Part shown: positions 38,590 through 51,117 of the stretch, one piece after another
Layout of the letters: the number at the start of each line of letters is the position of its first letter
How positions within the stretch are numbered: position 1 is the first letter of the stretch
Source of the DNA: Xenorhabdus koppenhoeferi
GTDB taxonomy: Bacteria; Pseudomonadota; Gammaproteobacteria; Enterobacterales; Enterobacteriaceae
Length of the DNA: 58,756 nt
Direction of reading: 5' to 3'
Assembly (NCBI RefSeq): GCF_900116635.1
Contig: NZ_FPBJ01000022.1
Coordinates: forward strand, 1 to 58,756
The notes under the pieces: generated by a model
What the model was told of the DNA's origin: nothing
Databases searched by the model: none
Seen by the model: only the letters and a program-made list of their open reading frames with translations
Made by a program: the position numbers and the translations under genes

Positions 38590-38604
38590 GATAAGGGGGC
38601 TAAT

Positions 38605-40332
38605 GTGGCAATAGATCTTGCTCATTTAATTGCACAAACCATTTTGCAGGGATTTGATGCGCAGTATGGTCGGTTTCTTGAGGTGACTTCTGGCGCACAG
38701 AAACGCTTTGAACAGGCGGACTGGCACGCAGTGCAAAATGCGATGAAAAAGAGAATCAACCTCTATGATAATCATGTTGGACTGGTAGTAGAGCAATTAC
38801 AGTGTATTCATGGTTCATTGCAACAGAATGAAGATTACATCGCTGAAGTTAAAGCTGTGTATACCCGTTTACTGCCTGATTATCCACGTTTTGAAATTGC
38901 AGAAAGTTTTTTCAATTCGGTTTACTGTCGTTTATTTCAGCACCGTAATTTGAAGCCAGAAAACCTGTTTATTTTCTCTTCCCAGCCGGCTTGTCGTTTT
39001 CGTGATATTTCTCGCCCATTATCACGGGACTTCTTTCCCAAGAATAATCTCAAGTCAATGTTGCAAACAATTTTAAGTGATTTGCCTTTGCGCCTTAAAT
39101 GGGAGGATTTGGAACGGGATATTGATTACATCACTCAATACTTGCACAACACTTTTTGCTTGCATGATTTATTACATGCCACATTTCAAATTTTCAATGA
39201 ATTATTTTACCGCAATAAAGCGGCATGGTTAGTAGGCAAAATCAGAATGGGAGCTGTTGTTTATCCGTTTTTATTACCAATTCATCACAACGAATCGGGA
39301 GATATTTTTATTGATACTTGTCTTACCGACCATGATGATGCCAGCATTGTTTTTGGTTTCGCCCGTTCCTATTTTATGGTGTATGCACCTCTGCCGGTGG
39401 CTTTAGTAGAGTGGTTACGTGAAATTTTGCCGACAAAATCCACGGCAGAGTTATATATGGCGATAGGTTGCCAGAAGCATGGCAAGACAGAATATTACCG
39501 TGAATATCTTACATTCATCAATTCCGCCCAAGAACAGTTTACAATTGCCCCAGGTGTGAAAGGAATGGTGATGCTGGTTTTTGCATCTTCTTCTTTTGAT
39601 TGTGTCTTTAAAGTTATTAAAGACAAATTTGCGCCACAGAAAGAAGTGTCTCAGGAACGGGTTCAGGAATGTTACCGTTTGGTAAAAGAGCATGATCGTG
39701 TGGGAAGAATGGCTGATACACAGGAGTTTGAAAATTTTGTTATTGATAAACGTCATATCAGTTCTGAATTAATGGAAGAGTTGCAAAAAGAGATATCAGA
39801 AAAACTTGAAGATCTCGGAGATAAGATATTAATAAAACATCTTTACATGGAGCGTAAAATGATACCTCTGAATATTTATATGGAACAAATCAGTGATGAA
39901 GTGCAGTTGAAAGATGTGATAGAAGAGTATGGAAATGCCATTAAACAATTAGCGGCAGCAAATATCTTTCCCGGAGATATGTTGTTTAAGAATTTTGGTG
40001 TTACACGTCATGGCAGAGTGATTTTCTACGATTATGATGAAATTTGTTATATGACAGAAGTCAATTTTCGGAATATTCCTCCCCCGCGCTATCCTGAAGA
40101 TGAGCTGGCAAGCGAGCCTTGGTACAGTGTTGCCAGTAATGATGTCTTCCCAGAAGAATTTCGGCATTTTTTATGTACTGATAAGCGTACCCTGAGTTAT
40201 TTTGAAGAAAGCCACAGCGAACTATTCAAAGCAGACTATTGGCAAGCATTGCAGAAGCGTATTAAAAACGGGTACGTAGAAGATGTTTTTGCTTATCGCC
40301 GCAGGCAACGATTCAGCCAACGTAATGAATAA
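38605..40332 (+). CDS. aceK: Isocitrate dehydrogenase kinase/phosphatase
   Basis: 575 residues (E. coli 578), starting at GTG 38605 after AAGGGGG. The bifunctional enzyme phosphorylates and dephosphorylates isocitrate dehydrogenase and so directs flux into the glyoxylate shunt. The ATP-binding [11 protein letters not shown] loop and the [16 protein letters not shown] block are conserved. A weak GTG start, ERIC copy 2 and a second hairpin all point to lower expression than aceA. Confidence 0.97.
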   Translation: MAIDLAHLIAQTILQGFDAQYGRFLEVTSGAQKRFEQADWHAVQNAMKKRINLYDNHVGLVVEQLQCIHGSLQQNEDYIAEVKAVYTRLLPDYPRFEIAESFFNSVYCRLFQHRNLKPENLFIFSSQPACRFRDISRPLSRDFFPKNNLKSMLQTILSDLPLRLKWEDLERDIDYITQYLHNTFCLHDLLHATFQIFNELFYRNKAAWLVGKIRMGAVVYPFLLPIHHNESGDIFIDTCLTDHDDASIVFGFARSYFMVYAPLPVALVEWLREILPTKSTAELYMAIGCQKHGKTEYYREYLTFINSAQEQFTIAPGVKGMVMLVFASSSFDCVFKVIKDKFAPQKEVSQERVQECYRLVKEHDRVGRMADTQEFENFVIDKRHISSELMEELQKEISEKLEDLGDKILIKHLYMERKMIPLNIYMEQISDEVQLKDVIEEYGNAIKQLAAANIFPGDMLFKNFGVTRHGRVIFYDYDEICYMTEVNFRNIPPPRYPEDELASEPWYSVASNDVFPEEFRHFLCTDKRTLSYFEESHSELFKADYWQALQKRIKNGYVEDVFAYRRRQRFSQRNE

Positions 40333-40387
40333 AGTAATAAATAAAAATCACAACTATTCATTTTCAATAAAATTTCGGAAGGAAATA

Positions 40388-40468
40388 ATGGCTAACGTCC
40401 TTTTATACGGCGATATTCTACATATTAAAAATAAGCATGCTAATGGTAGTTATCTTTTGCCCCAGTAA
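40388..40468 (+). pseudogene. 26-codon ORF with strong RBS, probable 5' gene fragment
   Basis: AAGGAAATA precedes the ATG, and the peptide [20 protein letters not shown] looks like the start of a larger soluble protein; beta-trefoil or lectin-like proteins of entomopathogens can begin this way, but this is a loose resemblance. It stops after 26 codons and its 3' end overlaps the eda stop region. Confidence 0.3.
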
Positions 40469-41090
40469 GTGCAGTACGTGCTAATTCTGTAATCTGGGCA
40501 TAATCCCCTTTTTTTAATGCATCGCTCGGTACTAGCCATGAACCACCAATGCAAAGAACGTTATTCAATGCCAGATAATCGCGATAGTTTTCAGGGGAAA
40601 TGCCGCCAGTCGGACAGAAACGTACTTTCGGGAATGGGCCAGCAATTGCTTTCAGGGCTTTAACTCCGCCGTTAGCTTCTGCTGGGAAAAATTTGAAACA
40701 TTGCAGGCCGTAACTCATTCCCAACATCAACTCAGACACAGTGGTAATACCCGGAATAAGAGGAATTGAACCCGCAATGGCAGCTTCTAACAGCTTATCT
40801 GTCAATCCTAGGCTAATAGCAAATTGAGCACCAGCCTCAGTAACAGCAGCCAGCTGTTCAGGATTAATGACCGTACCCGCGCCGATAATTGCTTCGGGAA
40901 CTTCTTGAGCTATCAGACGAATGGATTCTAATGCACACTCCGTTCTTAATGTCACTTCTAAGACACAGATCCCACCAGCAATCAACGCTTTTGCTAATGG
41001 AACGGCATGTTCGATTTCATTGACGACAATAACAGGAACGACTGGACCAGCAGCCAGGATATGTTCTGCGGTTGTTTTCCAATTATTCAT
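40440..41090 (-). CDS. eda: KDPG/KHG aldolase
   Basis: 216 residues (E. coli 213). Cleaves 2-keto-3-deoxy-6-phosphogluconate in the Entner-Doudoroff pathway and 4-hydroxy-2-oxoglutarate. The Schiff-base lysine is Lys133 in [12 protein letters not shown]; Glu45 in LEVTLRT is the base. AISLGLT replaces the usual AISPGLT. No edd gene is adjacent. Confidence 0.96.
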   Translation of the reverse strand: MNNWKTTAEHILAAGPVVPVIVVNEIEHAVPLAKALIAGGICVLEVTLRTECALESIRLIAQEVPEAIIGAGTVINPEQLAAVTEAGAQFAISLGLTDKLLEAAIAGSIPLIPGITTVSELMLGMSYGLQCFKFFPAEANGGVKALKAIAGPFPKVRFCPTGGISPENYRDYLALNNVLCIGGSWLVPSDALKKGDYAQITELARTALTGAKDNYH

Positions 41091-41280
41091 CAGCAGTTTC
41101 TCTTATTGAATCAGAACACAAGGGAATTTAATCCCCTCATTTTAAAATGTATGTAACATGCCCCTTGTCGTCCTGCACCCGAAAGTTGGGTTCTCAGCGT
41201 GCCAAACCGTTCAATCACCACTTTAAAGCAAGGTTTGTGGATGAAAAGCATATCGTTGTAAAAAGTGATAATGGTGGAGA

Positions 41281-42111
41281 TTACTTAATCCCACCATATT
41301 CCCGGCTGACCGCTTTTGCTGCCCGCATAACCAAAGCACCAAGTTCAGTTACACGATCGTCAGAAATTCGTGATACAGGGCCAGAAATGGAGATAGCGGC
41401 AAAAGCTTCATGGTGTTCATCGTAGATACAAGCTGCAATACAGCGTAACCCTAACGCATGTTCTTCATCATCAAATGAAAAGCCTTGTTTGCGAATTTGT
41501 TCAAGATTTTTTGCCAAAGCAGCGGCTGTAGTACAGGTATGCTGGGTATAGGTATGCATGCCTTTTTTGTGCAGCAGTTGGAGCCGCTTCTGTTCAGACA
41601 GTGTAGAAAGCAGCGCTTTTCCGGCACCAGATGCATGCATTGGTAATTTGCCGCCGATGGGTGCGGACATTCTCATCAGTGCATTGCATTGCACTTGATC
41701 GACAATCACTGCTTCATATTCATCAAGATTAAGGATAGCAAGGTTGACAGTTTCACCGGAGTCTTCCATCAACTGGCGCAATATCGGATGAACCAACACC
41801 ATCAAATTGCGGCTTTGCAAAAAGCTGCTGCCAACGACAAAAGCATGGGAAGCGATCACCCATAATCCTAAGTCGCCGACTTGGCGAACAAAGCCATGCT
41901 GTTGCAAAGTAGTCAAAAGACGATGAGTGGTAGAATTAGGCAAACCAGCCTGAATTGCCAGATCAGTCAAAGCAACACCGACAAGAGAATCAGAAATGTA
42001 TTCCAAAAGCGTTAGCCCTCGGCTTAAAGATTGCACCTGACCGCCGGCAGCGGCACTGTTTGTTGTCATTTTGGCTTTTTTTATACGTTTGCTGGCAACG
42101 GCTGTGCTCAT
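41281..42111 (-). CDS. iclR: Acetate operon repressor IclR
   Basis: 276 residues (E. coli 274-287 by start choice). The winged helix (about 28-90: GQVQSLSRGLTLLE, QAGLPNSTTHRLLTTLQQHGFVRQ) and the IclR effector domain (MRMSAPIGGKLPMHASGAGKA, FDDEEHALGLRCIAACIYDEH, AAISISGPVSRI) follow E. coli IclR closely. It represses aceBAK, which is only 1 kb away. The order aceK-iclR is interrupted by eda relative to E. coli. Confidence 0.95.
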   Translation of the reverse strand: MSTAVASKRIKKAKMTTNSAAAGGQVQSLSRGLTLLEYISDSLVGVALTDLAIQAGLPNSTTHRLLTTLQQHGFVRQVGDLGLWVIASHAFVVGSSFLQSRNLMVLVHPILRQLMEDSGETVNLAILNLDEYEAVIVDQVQCNALMRMSAPIGGKLPMHASGAGKALLSTLSEQKRLQLLHKKGMHTYTQHTCTTAAALAKNLEQIRKQGFSFDDEEHALGLRCIAACIYDEHHEAFAAISISGPVSRISDDRVTELGALVMRAAKAVSREYGGIK

Positions 42112-42257
42112 AAATATACCCTCTGAATCATCATCTGTTTACAGCAATAATCGCTGTGATAAAAAAATGAAACTTATTTTCGTTTTCTTATTATGGACGA
42201 TAAAGAGGGTAAAAACACATCCGATGTGTGGACAAACAAAAAGAGCTCTACAGTATG

Positions 42258-42308
42258 GATAGTGGTTATTAATATTGATAGTGGGTATTAATGTTGATAG
42301 TGGGTATT
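42258..42308. repeat. 19-bp tandem repeats upstream of hicA
   Basis: GATAGTGGTTATTAATATT, GATAGTGGGTATTAATGTT and a partial third GATAGTGGGTATT follow head to tail, ending 41 bases before the hicA ATG. Confidence 0.85.
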
Positions 42309-42349
42309 CTTGTGGCTATAATTTCCTCGATTTTGAAAAAGAGGAGATG

Positions 42350-42544
42350 ATGAGCAGCGGGGAGTTAATTAAACAAATAAAAGCGTGTGGATGGGAGTTG
42401 GTGAGAATCAATGGTTCGCACCATGTTTTTGAAAAATCAGAAGAACGTTTCCCATTAGTTATTCCTCATCCGCGTAAGGATATCGCGATAGGAACGCTGA
42501 ATAAATTACTGAATAAATTACTAAAACAAGCTGGACTAAAATGA
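42350..42544 (+). CDS. hicA: HicA-type toxin, mRNA interferase
   Basis: 64 residues from the second of two ATGs, with AGAGGAG just upstream. Double-stranded-RNA-binding-like fold with the catalytic histidine in GSHHVFEKS. The C-terminus carries a short in-frame duplication (LNKLLNKLLK). The open frame extends 25 codons upstream through the tandem repeats and is not coding there. Pairs with hicB 63 bases downstream. Confidence 0.92.
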   Translation: MSSGELIKQIKACGWELVRINGSHHVFEKSEERFPLVIPHPRKDIAIGTLNKLLNKLLKQAGLK

Positions 42545-42607
42545 AAATAGCTAAGCGGTCATATGGCCGCTTTATGAACTTCCTATAGATTTATAAAAGG
42601 TACAACC

Positions 42608-43015
42608 ATGAGATATCCAATTTATCTACATCAGGCCGATGATGGATCATTTTCCGGATTTTTGCCAGACGTTGTCGGTTGTTACTTTGCAGGTAATACT
42701 ATCGATGATGCAATTGTTGATGCAGCTAATGCCTTAGGCACTTACTTTGAGTATCTGAACGAACAAGGGCAATTACCAGTAAATGCTAAAACAGTCGCTG
42801 ACCATCTTAATGATGAAGATTGTACTGGTGGGATTTGGGCTTATGTTGATATAGATTTGAGCAAATATGAAGGACGTACGACTAAGTTAAATATCACTTT
42901 GCCACAGTTTCTTTTAGCCCGAATAGATGATTATGTGAATTCACATAGAGAATATCATAGCCGCAGTGGATTTTTTGCAGAATTGGCACGACGTGAACTG
43001 TCAAAACATTCGTAA
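42608..43015 (+). CDS. hicB: HicB-type antitoxin
   Basis: 135 residues. N-terminal partial RNase H fold (MRYPIYLHQADDGSFSGFLPDVVGCYFAG) binds the toxin; the C-terminal ribbon-helix-helix (KLNITLPQFLLARIDDYVN, SRSGFFAELARREL) binds DNA and should autoregulate the pair. The tandem repeats ahead of hicA are plausible targets. Confidence 0.93.
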   Translation: MRYPIYLHQADDGSFSGFLPDVVGCYFAGNTIDDAIVDAANALGTYFEYLNEQGQLPVNAKTVADHLNDEDCTGGIWAYVDIDLSKYEGRTTKLNITLPQFLLARIDDYVNSHREYHSRSGFFAELARRELSKHS

Positions 43016-43043
43016 TCTTGACTAATATCCTCTTTACAAAATC

Positions 43044-43104
43044 AAAAAAACCGCCATATGAAGTGACTAATATTAAGTAGTTCACTTCATTGAGCGGTTT
43101 TTTT
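43044..43104. terminator. Bidirectional terminator between hicB and lysC
   Basis: Outer AACCGC/GCGGTT and inner GAAGTGA/TCACTTC stems with A-run before and T-run after, so it ends transcription from both sides. Confidence 0.88.
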
Positions 43105-43110
43105 GTACTA

Positions 43111-44484
43111 TTATGCTTCAAACAAACCCCGATGCAGCGTTTGAATCACCTGTTCTGCATCTTTACCGGGAACGAGCAAACAGACATTATGACTGCTTGC
43201 ACCATAGCTGATCATACGAATATTGAACGATTCCAGTGTTCCAAAAATCTCTTTGCCCAATCCTTTGGCCTGTGAAAGTTCATTACCGATAATTGCCACC
43301 AGTGCCATATCTTCTTCCACTTCAACGCGACATAATGTGGAAAGCTCAGTCAGCAAAGCATTAGTTAGTAAGCTGCCATTGGTGCTGGTGGAGCCAGTTG
43401 TATCCAGTGTCAGGGCAATACTGACTTCTGAGGTGGTAATCAAGTCCACAGAAATATTATGGCGTGACAGCAGAGTAAAGACCCCCGCCAGAAAACCCCT
43501 TGCATGCAGCATTTTCAGGCTATGGAGTGTCAGCAATGTCTGTTTACGGCGCAGCGCCAGTGCACGGTACAGAGGTGGGTTCTTGGTTTTGTCACAAACG
43601 ACGGTTCCCCCTGCTTCTGGTTCTTTACTGGAGCCAACAAATACCGGAATACCACAACGTATCGCTGGCAATAATGTAGCTGGATGAAGAATTTTGGCTC
43701 CAAATGTTGCCATTTCTGCCGCTTCATCAAAAGCAATTTTATCGATACGTTTGGCAGCAGGTGCAACACGTGGATCGGTCGTGTAAATGCCAGGAACATC
43801 TGTCCAGATATCAACGCGCTGTAATCCAAGTGCCTCCCCCAATAAGGCGGCAGTATAATCACTGCCACCTCGTCCCAACGTAGTTGTGCGACCTTTTTCT
43901 TCTCGGCCGATAAAACCCTGCGTGATGATGATTGTATTTTTCAGACGAGGGTGAAGATGTTCCCTTGCCGAGGTATGAAGCTGAAGAGTATCTGGTTCTG
44001 CCCGCCCAAAAATACCGTCGGTTCGCATAATACGACGGATATCAAACCACTCCGCATCCGTCTTGCGTTGGCGAAGCAGTTCCACAAACAACAAAGTTGA
44101 CATGACTTCACCGTGGCTAATCAATTCATCAGTCAATGCATCTGAAGTAGCAAGTGATGCTGGTTCTGACAGCATCTCAATATTCTCCAGCAGACGATCG
44201 ATTTCTTCTCGGATCACATCCGTTGTATTCAATCGTTCAATAATTGCATATTGAATGTCACGAATCTGTTTCAGACAGCTCTCCCGTTTATCATTGTCAC
44301 AGCCTGCCGCCAATGCAACCAGCAAATTGGTCACGCCAGCAGAAGCTGACAGAACAACTATGCGGACGTTGGCATTTGCCAAAATAATATCAACACAGTT
44401 ATTCATGGCATCGAAGTCTGCCACACTAGTACCGCCGAATTTTGCTACAACATACTGCGAATTAGGAGATGAAACAGCATACAT
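43111..44484 (-). CDS. lysC: Lysine-sensitive aspartokinase III
   Basis: 457 residues (E. coli 449). Phosphorylates aspartate, the entry to lysine, threonine and methionine synthesis. KFGGTSVADFDAMN at residues 15-28, GRGGSDYTAALL, and two C-terminal ACT domains (about 310-457) that sense lysine. The N-terminus is a few residues longer than in E. coli. The upstream region shows none of the expected lysine riboswitch features. Confidence 0.96.
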   Translation of the reverse strand: MYAVSSPNSQYVVAKFGGTSVADFDAMNNCVDIILANANVRIVVLSASAGVTNLLVALAAGCDNDKRESCLKQIRDIQYAIIERLNTTDVIREEIDRLLENIEMLSEPASLATSDALTDELISHGEVMSTLLFVELLRQRKTDAEWFDIRRIMRTDGIFGRAEPDTLQLHTSAREHLHPRLKNTIIITQGFIGREEKGRTTTLGRGGSDYTAALLGEALGLQRVDIWTDVPGIYTTDPRVAPAAKRIDKIAFDEAAEMATFGAKILHPATLLPAIRCGIPVFVGSSKEPEAGGTVVCDKTKNPPLYRALALRRKQTLLTLHSLKMLHARGFLAGVFTLLSRHNISVDLITTSEVSIALTLDTTGSTSTNGSLLTNALLTELSTLCRVEVEEDMALVAIIGNELSQAKGLGKEIFGTLESFNIRMISYGASSHNVCLLVPGKDAEQVIQTLHRGLFEA

Positions 44485-44754
44485 GGGTAATAACCTTTTG
44501 TTCGAAGAATAGGCTTTTAGAAATATCGGGTTAGACGCAGTGAGTCAATGGTTGGCAATTAAGCATAAATAATTTTCATGATGGAAATAAAATTATCGTT
44601 TTTGCCTATCTCAACTTTTTGTTTATCTCAACAATTAGAGCTGGAAATTACAGGCTATTTTGACCAATATCAGTAATTACAAGGAAAGAGAGATTCATCA
44701 CAGAATTAACCCGTTACAATCTGTGCATTCCTATTGTTTATCGACAGTTGATAG

Positions 44755-46413
<1,659 letters not shown>

Positions 46414-46440
46414 CCTGACTTTTTATCTTATTTTATTCCA

Positions 46441-46480
46441 CCTTACCTTAATAAAGATGATTATTAGGGTAAGGTTTTTT
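46441..46480 (+). terminator. pgi terminator
   Basis: 14-bp stem CCTTACCTTAATAA/TTATTAGGGTAAGG with one G-T pair and a six-base loop, then TTTTTT. Confidence 0.95.
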
Positions 46481-46611
46481 GCAATTTCTATAATTTGTTA
46501 TCAACTTTTTATTTTATTGACCTGCAACATGATATCCTCACTCCCCATCATTGTTCTGTCGGGAAAATTGTGCTGTCGGGGAAATTGAAGGCTCCGCAAT
46601 GGGAAAATGAC

Positions 46612-47139
46612 ATGGCAGATAACACAATATTAACTTCAACACCCATTCATTGGTTTTTGACTGATGAGTTTGATTTTCCTGAATCTATTTCAGATTGGCT
46701 GATGGAAGTTGGCTCAATGACCCGCCGCTTTGAACAATATTGTCAACAGGTATCGGTTGCCCCTTTTCGGGAGTGTTTTATCACAGCAGAAGAGCTTGGA
46801 GATGAAAGTGATCACTTACCTGTAAGTGAAAAATACTGGTTGCGTGAAATTGTTTTATATGGGGATAACATCCCGTGGTTGTTAGGACGTACCGTGATTC
46901 CAGAGGAAACACTAACCGGCCCGGACAGAAAATTGGTGGATGTAGGTACTATTCCACTCGGACGTTATCTTTTTAGTGGTAATAATCTGACACGGGATTA
47001 TATTCAAATAGGTCAGCAGAATCATTGCTGGGTACGCCGTTCTTTATTGAGATTATCAGGTAAGCCACTTCTACTCACAGAGGTTTTTCTGCCGGAATCA
47101 CCTGTATATAAAATTAACATAACAGAAGGGGAGAAATAG
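46612..47139 (+). CDS. ubiC: Chorismate pyruvate-lyase
   Basis: 175 residues from ATG 46612 (MADNTIL). Converts chorismate to 4-hydroxybenzoate and pyruvate, first step of ubiquinone synthesis. [29 protein letters not shown] and [25 protein letters not shown] follow E. coli UbiC, including the catalytic arginine and glutamate. The open frame begins 39 codons earlier, where a CTGTCGGGAAAATTG repeat is read; this part has no homology. Confidence 0.94.
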   Translation: MADNTILTSTPIHWFLTDEFDFPESISDWLMEVGSMTRRFEQYCQQVSVAPFRECFITAEELGDESDHLPVSEKYWLREIVLYGDNIPWLLGRTVIPEETLTGPDRKLVDVGTIPLGRYLFSGNNLTRDYIQIGQQNHCWVRRSLLRLSGKPLLLTEVFLPESPVYKINITEGEK

Positions 47140-47140
47140 A

Positions 47141-48007
47141 TTGGAGGTCAGCATGACGCAGAGTAAATGGCGTGCTTATTGCCGTTTAATGCGTGTCGAT
47201 AAACCCATTGGTACATTCCTACTATTATGGCCAACATATTGGGCATTATGGATCGCCGCAAAGGGGATACCGGATTTGTACGTATTGTTAGTATTTACTA
47301 TCGGTGTATTCTTGATGCGTGCAGCGGGATGTTGCATTAATGATTTCGCAGATAGAAAATTTGATGGATATGTAGAGCGGACAAAATCTCGTCCTCTCCC
47401 TAGTGGTGATATTACTGAAAAAGAAAGCAAAATCTTGTTTGCCACACTGGTACTTATTTCCTTTGCGCTGGTTCTGACATTAAATAAAATGACAATTGCA
47501 TTGTCGGTTGTGGGTTTAGCGCTGGCGTGGACTTATCCTTTCGTCAAACGAGTTAGTCATTTGCCACAAGTTGTATTGGGGGCAGCTTACGGTTGGTCGA
47601 TTCCGATGGCATTTTCTGCTGTGAGTGAGTACTTACCTTTAGAATGCTGGTTGTTATTTTTGGCTAACGTCATTTGGTCAGTAATTTATGATACACAATA
47701 CGCAATGATTGATCGCGACGATGATCTGAAAATCGGTGTTAAATCGACAGCCGTACTTTTTGGGCGCTTTGACAAACTGATTATCGGTATTTTGCAGTTC
47801 GCCATGCTGGCTATTTTGGTGTCAGTAGGCAATATGATGAATCTGGCAGGAATATATTACTGGACAATATTATTAGTTGCTGCACTGTTTATTTATCAGC
47901 AAAAACTGATTGCAGGCCGGGAGAGAGAGCTCTGTTTTCAGGCATTCATCAATAATAATTACGTTGGTATTACTTTATTCCTCGGTATCTTTTTCAGCTA
48001 TGTTTAA
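47141..48007 (+). CDS. ubiA: 4-hydroxybenzoate octaprenyltransferase
   Basis: 288 residues with eight to nine membrane helices. Adds the polyprenyl chain to 4-hydroxybenzoate. The two aspartate motifs NDFADRKFD and DRDDD are intact. The TTG at 47141 has GGGGAG upstream and gives [10 protein letters not shown], parallel to E. coli MEWSLTQNKL; ATG 47153 with GGAGGT is an alternative start. It begins directly after ubiC, so the pair is one operon. Confidence 0.96.
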   Translation: MEVSMTQSKWRAYCRLMRVDKPIGTFLLLWPTYWALWIAAKGIPDLYVLLVFTIGVFLMRAAGCCINDFADRKFDGYVERTKSRPLPSGDITEKESKILFATLVLISFALVLTLNKMTIALSVVGLALAWTYPFVKRVSHLPQVVLGAAYGWSIPMAFSAVSEYLPLECWLLFLANVIWSVIYDTQYAMIDRDDDLKIGVKSTAVLFGRFDKLIIGILQFAMLAILVSVGNMMNLAGIYYWTILLVAALFIYQQKLIAGRERELCFQAFINNNYVGITLFLGIFFSYV

Positions 48008-48042
48008 TGTAGTGTATGCTTAGTGTGAAGCATGTTCAGTAT

Positions 48043-48064
48043 AACGGGCGGAATACCGCCCGTT
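48043..48064. terminator. Terminator between convergent ubiA and plsB
   Basis: AACGGGCGG/CCGCCCGTT stem with loop AATA, followed by TTATAT on the plus strand and TATAC on the minus strand. Confidence 0.8.
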
Positions 48065-48076
48065 TATATCTCAGCC

Positions 48077-50542
48077 TTACACCGCTTTCTCTAACTGTTC
48101 AGGTTCATTTTGCTCTGGTGGCATACTGACACTTTCAATAGTCAACCGAATCTCAGGTGACATCAATTCGCTCAACACATGATAGAGTTTCTGAGCACTG
48201 GTAGAAATCATATCACCGCTGTCCTGAATATACCCTTCTTCGCGCAGTGTATTAACCGAGCAAGCGAAAACTGCCTTGTCAAAGAACTCCGGTGCATTGA
48301 TACCGTGTAACACTGACAGGCGCTGTGCCAGCATTCGGCTCTCTTTTTCCAGTACACCACGGCTGATTTCAGGAGTGGCATTCAATAAAGAAAGTGTAAT
48401 GGCATAACGTTGCAGTGTCTCTCTGATACCAGCTGCCAGCAATTGTAGCGGGCGGATACGTGCAGGGTTCAGCACCAGCATTTCTTGCTCTTTGTTACAG
48501 ATAAGGCGTTGGCTCGCCAGTTCATCGACCAGAGTATTGACGACGCCGGAGAGCGTTTCCTTGCTGTAACGCATGAAAAGCTCTTTCTTGATTAGCGGAT
48601 AAATCAACGCGACCTGCCGGAGCAATTCACCGCGACTAATACGACGATGATGCATGACAATACTGGCTATCAGGGATGGCAGGATCAGCAAGTGTTGGAT
48701 ATTGTTGCGATAATAGGTCATCAATACCGCGCTTTCGCGTGGCAGAATGATGATATCACCCAGACTGTCTTTTTCGACCTCAAACTTATTCATCAACAAA
48801 GCATGATCCAACAACTCTTCCGCTGTTTTGTCTGGCACGGTGATATCGTCAGTGTAAGGCACATTACGCAGTAATTGCAGATAGCAATCCAGCTGCTCAA
48901 TCAATTGCTCGCGGGTAAGTGCCCGCTGACGTGATGACAATAATGCCGTGGTGCATAAATTGATAGCATTGGCCGCTGCAGCATTATTGATATTGACCAT
49001 GATATTGTCAGCCAGTTTACTGACTGTTGGAGCCAACCAGGTTGGACGCCGAGATTCTATCGGATCAATGGAATCACGCCACTCAGGAACATGTTGGTTA
49101 AGGTACTGTATCAATGGAATTGGTTCACCAAAGTTCACGTAACCCTGCCCCAAATTACGTAGTTTGCGCAACCCGCGTACCATCTGGAAAAAGCCCTCTT
49201 TTTCCTTAACCGCACCGCGAAGTTCTTTGGCGTAAGTCGCGACTTCCATCACATGCTCATAACCGATATAGATGGGCACAATCGTAATTGGACGGGATTC
49301 ACCACGCAGCATTGCTTGTAATGTCATAGAAAGTGTACCGGTTTTCGGATCAAGCAAACGACCTGTACGAGAACGACCACCTTCGACAAAATATTCAACC
49401 GAATAACCACGGACAAACAGCTCACCGAGATATTCACGGAATATCGTCGAATAGAGTTTATTGCCTTTAAATGTACGGCGGATAAAGAATGCACCAAGAC
49501 GACGGAATACCGGGCCGGCAGGCCAGAAATTCAGGTTAATTCCCGCTGCAATGTGTGGTGGAACCAATCCTTGGTGATAAATCACATACGAAAGCAATAA
49601 GTAGTCCATATGACTGCGATGGCATGGAACATAAACCAGTTCATGGCCATCCTGCGCCAACTGACGAATCCGTTCAGCATTATGAACATTAATGCCCTGA
49701 TATAAACGGTTCCATGTCCAGCTTAAAACACGGTCGGTCAAACGAACTGTTTCATAGGAGAAGTTCGCGGCAATTTCTTCCAACATGTTGATGGCGTTTT
49801 TCTTCGCCTTTTCGGGATAAATTTTCTTGCTGCGCGTTTCATCAGCAATGGCTTTTTCTATTGCCTTTGATGTGAGTAATTTGTTGAACAGTTCCTGTCT
49901 GGCAGGCAGACGAGGGCCAACAGCCGCAAGACGCTGACGGGAATAGTGTATCCGGGCAACACGGGCGAGTTTATTAGCAATGATATCATCCGTACCATGC
50001 TCATCTGCCATCTTACGCAGAGAAACAGGCGTGGAAAAACGCACAAAACTATCTCGTCCCAGCCACAGGATCGCAAAAAACTTTTGCACACCATTTAGCA
50101 GACGTAATTGTGGTGCTGTATTAGCTTCTTTCCCTTCACGCCCCGGAGAGCGGCCGAACATCACGGAAACTGGCACCATCTGGATATTCAAATCGGGATT
50201 ATTGTGATGCAAGTCCAGATAGGAATGAAAAATCTTCACAGATTCATGCTTGGGTGCATAACAACGGAACACTCGTGGGCCGTTATCGATAAACACACAA
50301 CTAGGAAGTTGCGTATCACCAATTTCCAAAGGATTCAACGGATCCGGCAGATCTTGTGCCAGACATTGTTGACGCAAAGTCAATAAGTCTGTTTTTGAGT
50401 GGTACGGGAGTACATACAAAATAGGCCGTGTCGTATCAAGACGCAGCTCTGCAATGGGATCTGTGGGGATAAGTTTACTTTTTACTAAAAATTTTAGTGG
50501 TAGATTCAATAAGTTATAATATATTTTACGCCAACCTGACAT
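48077..50542 (-). CDS. plsB: Glycerol-3-phosphate acyltransferase
   Basis: 821 residues from ATG 50542 ([10 protein letters not shown]), similar to E. coli PlsB (807). First acylation of glycerol 3-phosphate in membrane lipid synthesis. The acyltransferase boxes [15 protein letters not shown] (HX4D), [12 protein letters not shown], and [12 protein letters not shown] are intact. An upstream open extension of 26 codons is not homologous. Divergent from dgkA, as in E. coli. Confidence 0.97.
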   Translation of the reverse strand: MSGWRKIYYNLLNLPLKFLVKSKLIPTDPIAELRLDTTRPILYVLPYHSKTDLLTLRQQCLAQDLPDPLNPLEIGDTQLPSCVFIDNGPRVFRCYAPKHESVKIFHSYLDLHHNNPDLNIQMVPVSVMFGRSPGREGKEANTAPQLRLLNGVQKFFAILWLGRDSFVRFSTPVSLRKMADEHGTDDIIANKLARVARIHYSRQRLAAVGPRLPARQELFNKLLTSKAIEKAIADETRSKKIYPEKAKKNAINMLEEIAANFSYETVRLTDRVLSWTWNRLYQGINVHNAERIRQLAQDGHELVYVPCHRSHMDYLLLSYVIYHQGLVPPHIAAGINLNFWPAGPVFRRLGAFFIRRTFKGNKLYSTIFREYLGELFVRGYSVEYFVEGGRSRTGRLLDPKTGTLSMTLQAMLRGESRPITIVPIYIGYEHVMEVATYAKELRGAVKEKEGFFQMVRGLRKLRNLGQGYVNFGEPIPLIQYLNQHVPEWRDSIDPIESRRPTWLAPTVSKLADNIMVNINNAAAANAINLCTTALLSSRQRALTREQLIEQLDCYLQLLRNVPYTDDITVPDKTAEELLDHALLMNKFEVEKDSLGDIIILPRESAVLMTYYRNNIQHLLILPSLIASIVMHHRRISRGELLRQVALIYPLIKKELFMRYSKETLSGVVNTLVDELASQRLICNKEQEMLVLNPARIRPLQLLAAGIRETLQRYAITLSLLNATPEISRGVLEKESRMLAQRLSVLHGINAPEFFDKAVFACSVNTLREEGYIQDSGDMISTSAQKLYHVLSELMSPEIRLTIESVSMPPEQNEPEQLEKAV

Positions 50543-50678
50543 AACTACTTTAAGCCTCTTGTTAGCAATGCCTCGCAAGGATACCAGAAACAGATTTTGA
50601 GATCTGTGGAAATAAGACAATAATGGGGACTAAAAGTTATATAACCATACAAATACTAAGCGATTGAGTATAATTCTT

Positions 50679-51050
50679 ATGGCAAATCAATCAACAGGTT
50701 TGACCCGAATCATTAAAGCGGCAGGGTATTCGGCGAAAGGAATCAAAGCGGCATGGCAAAATGAAGCGGCATTTCGACAGGAGGCAATTGCTGCCATATT
50801 TGCAATTATCATTGCATTTTCTTTAGACCTCAGCATAGTCGAAAGAATCCTGCTTATCAGCGCTGTTATGCTGGTCGTGATTGTCGAAATTCTCAATAGT
50901 GCAATAGAAGCTGTAGTGGATCGTATCGGCAGTGAATACCATGAGTTATCAGGCCGGGCAAAAGATATGGGTTCAGCGGCTGTATTACTTACCATACTTC
51001 TGGCCCTGTTTATCTGGGGAATAATCCTTTGGTCGCATTTTATGTGCTGA
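50679..51050 (+). CDS. dgkA: Diacylglycerol kinase
   Basis: 123 residues (E. coli 122) with three membrane helices. Recycles diacylglycerol to phosphatidic acid. EILNSAIEAVVDRI and HELSGRAKDMGSAAV carry the catalytic Glu and Asn. A TTG at 50664 would add five residues, but homology favours ATG 50679. Between plsB and lexA, as in E. coli. Confidence 0.97.
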   Translation: MANQSTGLTRIIKAAGYSAKGIKAAWQNEAAFRQEAIAAIFAIIIAFSLDLSIVERILLISAVMLVVIVEILNSAIEAVVDRIGSEYHELSGRAKDMGSAAVLLTILLALFIWGIILWSHFMC

Positions 51051-51072
51051 CAGGTTCCCAATTCGAATTTAC

Positions 51073-51109
51073 CTGTATATACTCACAGCCTGACTGTATA
51101 AACAAACAG
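51073..51109 (+). promoter_or_regulatory. Two LexA boxes upstream of lexA
   Basis: CTGTATATACTCACAG (51073-51088) and CTGTATAAACAAACAG (51094-51109) are both perfect CTGT-N8-ACAG sites, five bases apart, the same paired layout as E. coli lexA. Confidence 0.97.
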
Positions 51110-51117
51110 GGGGCGAA

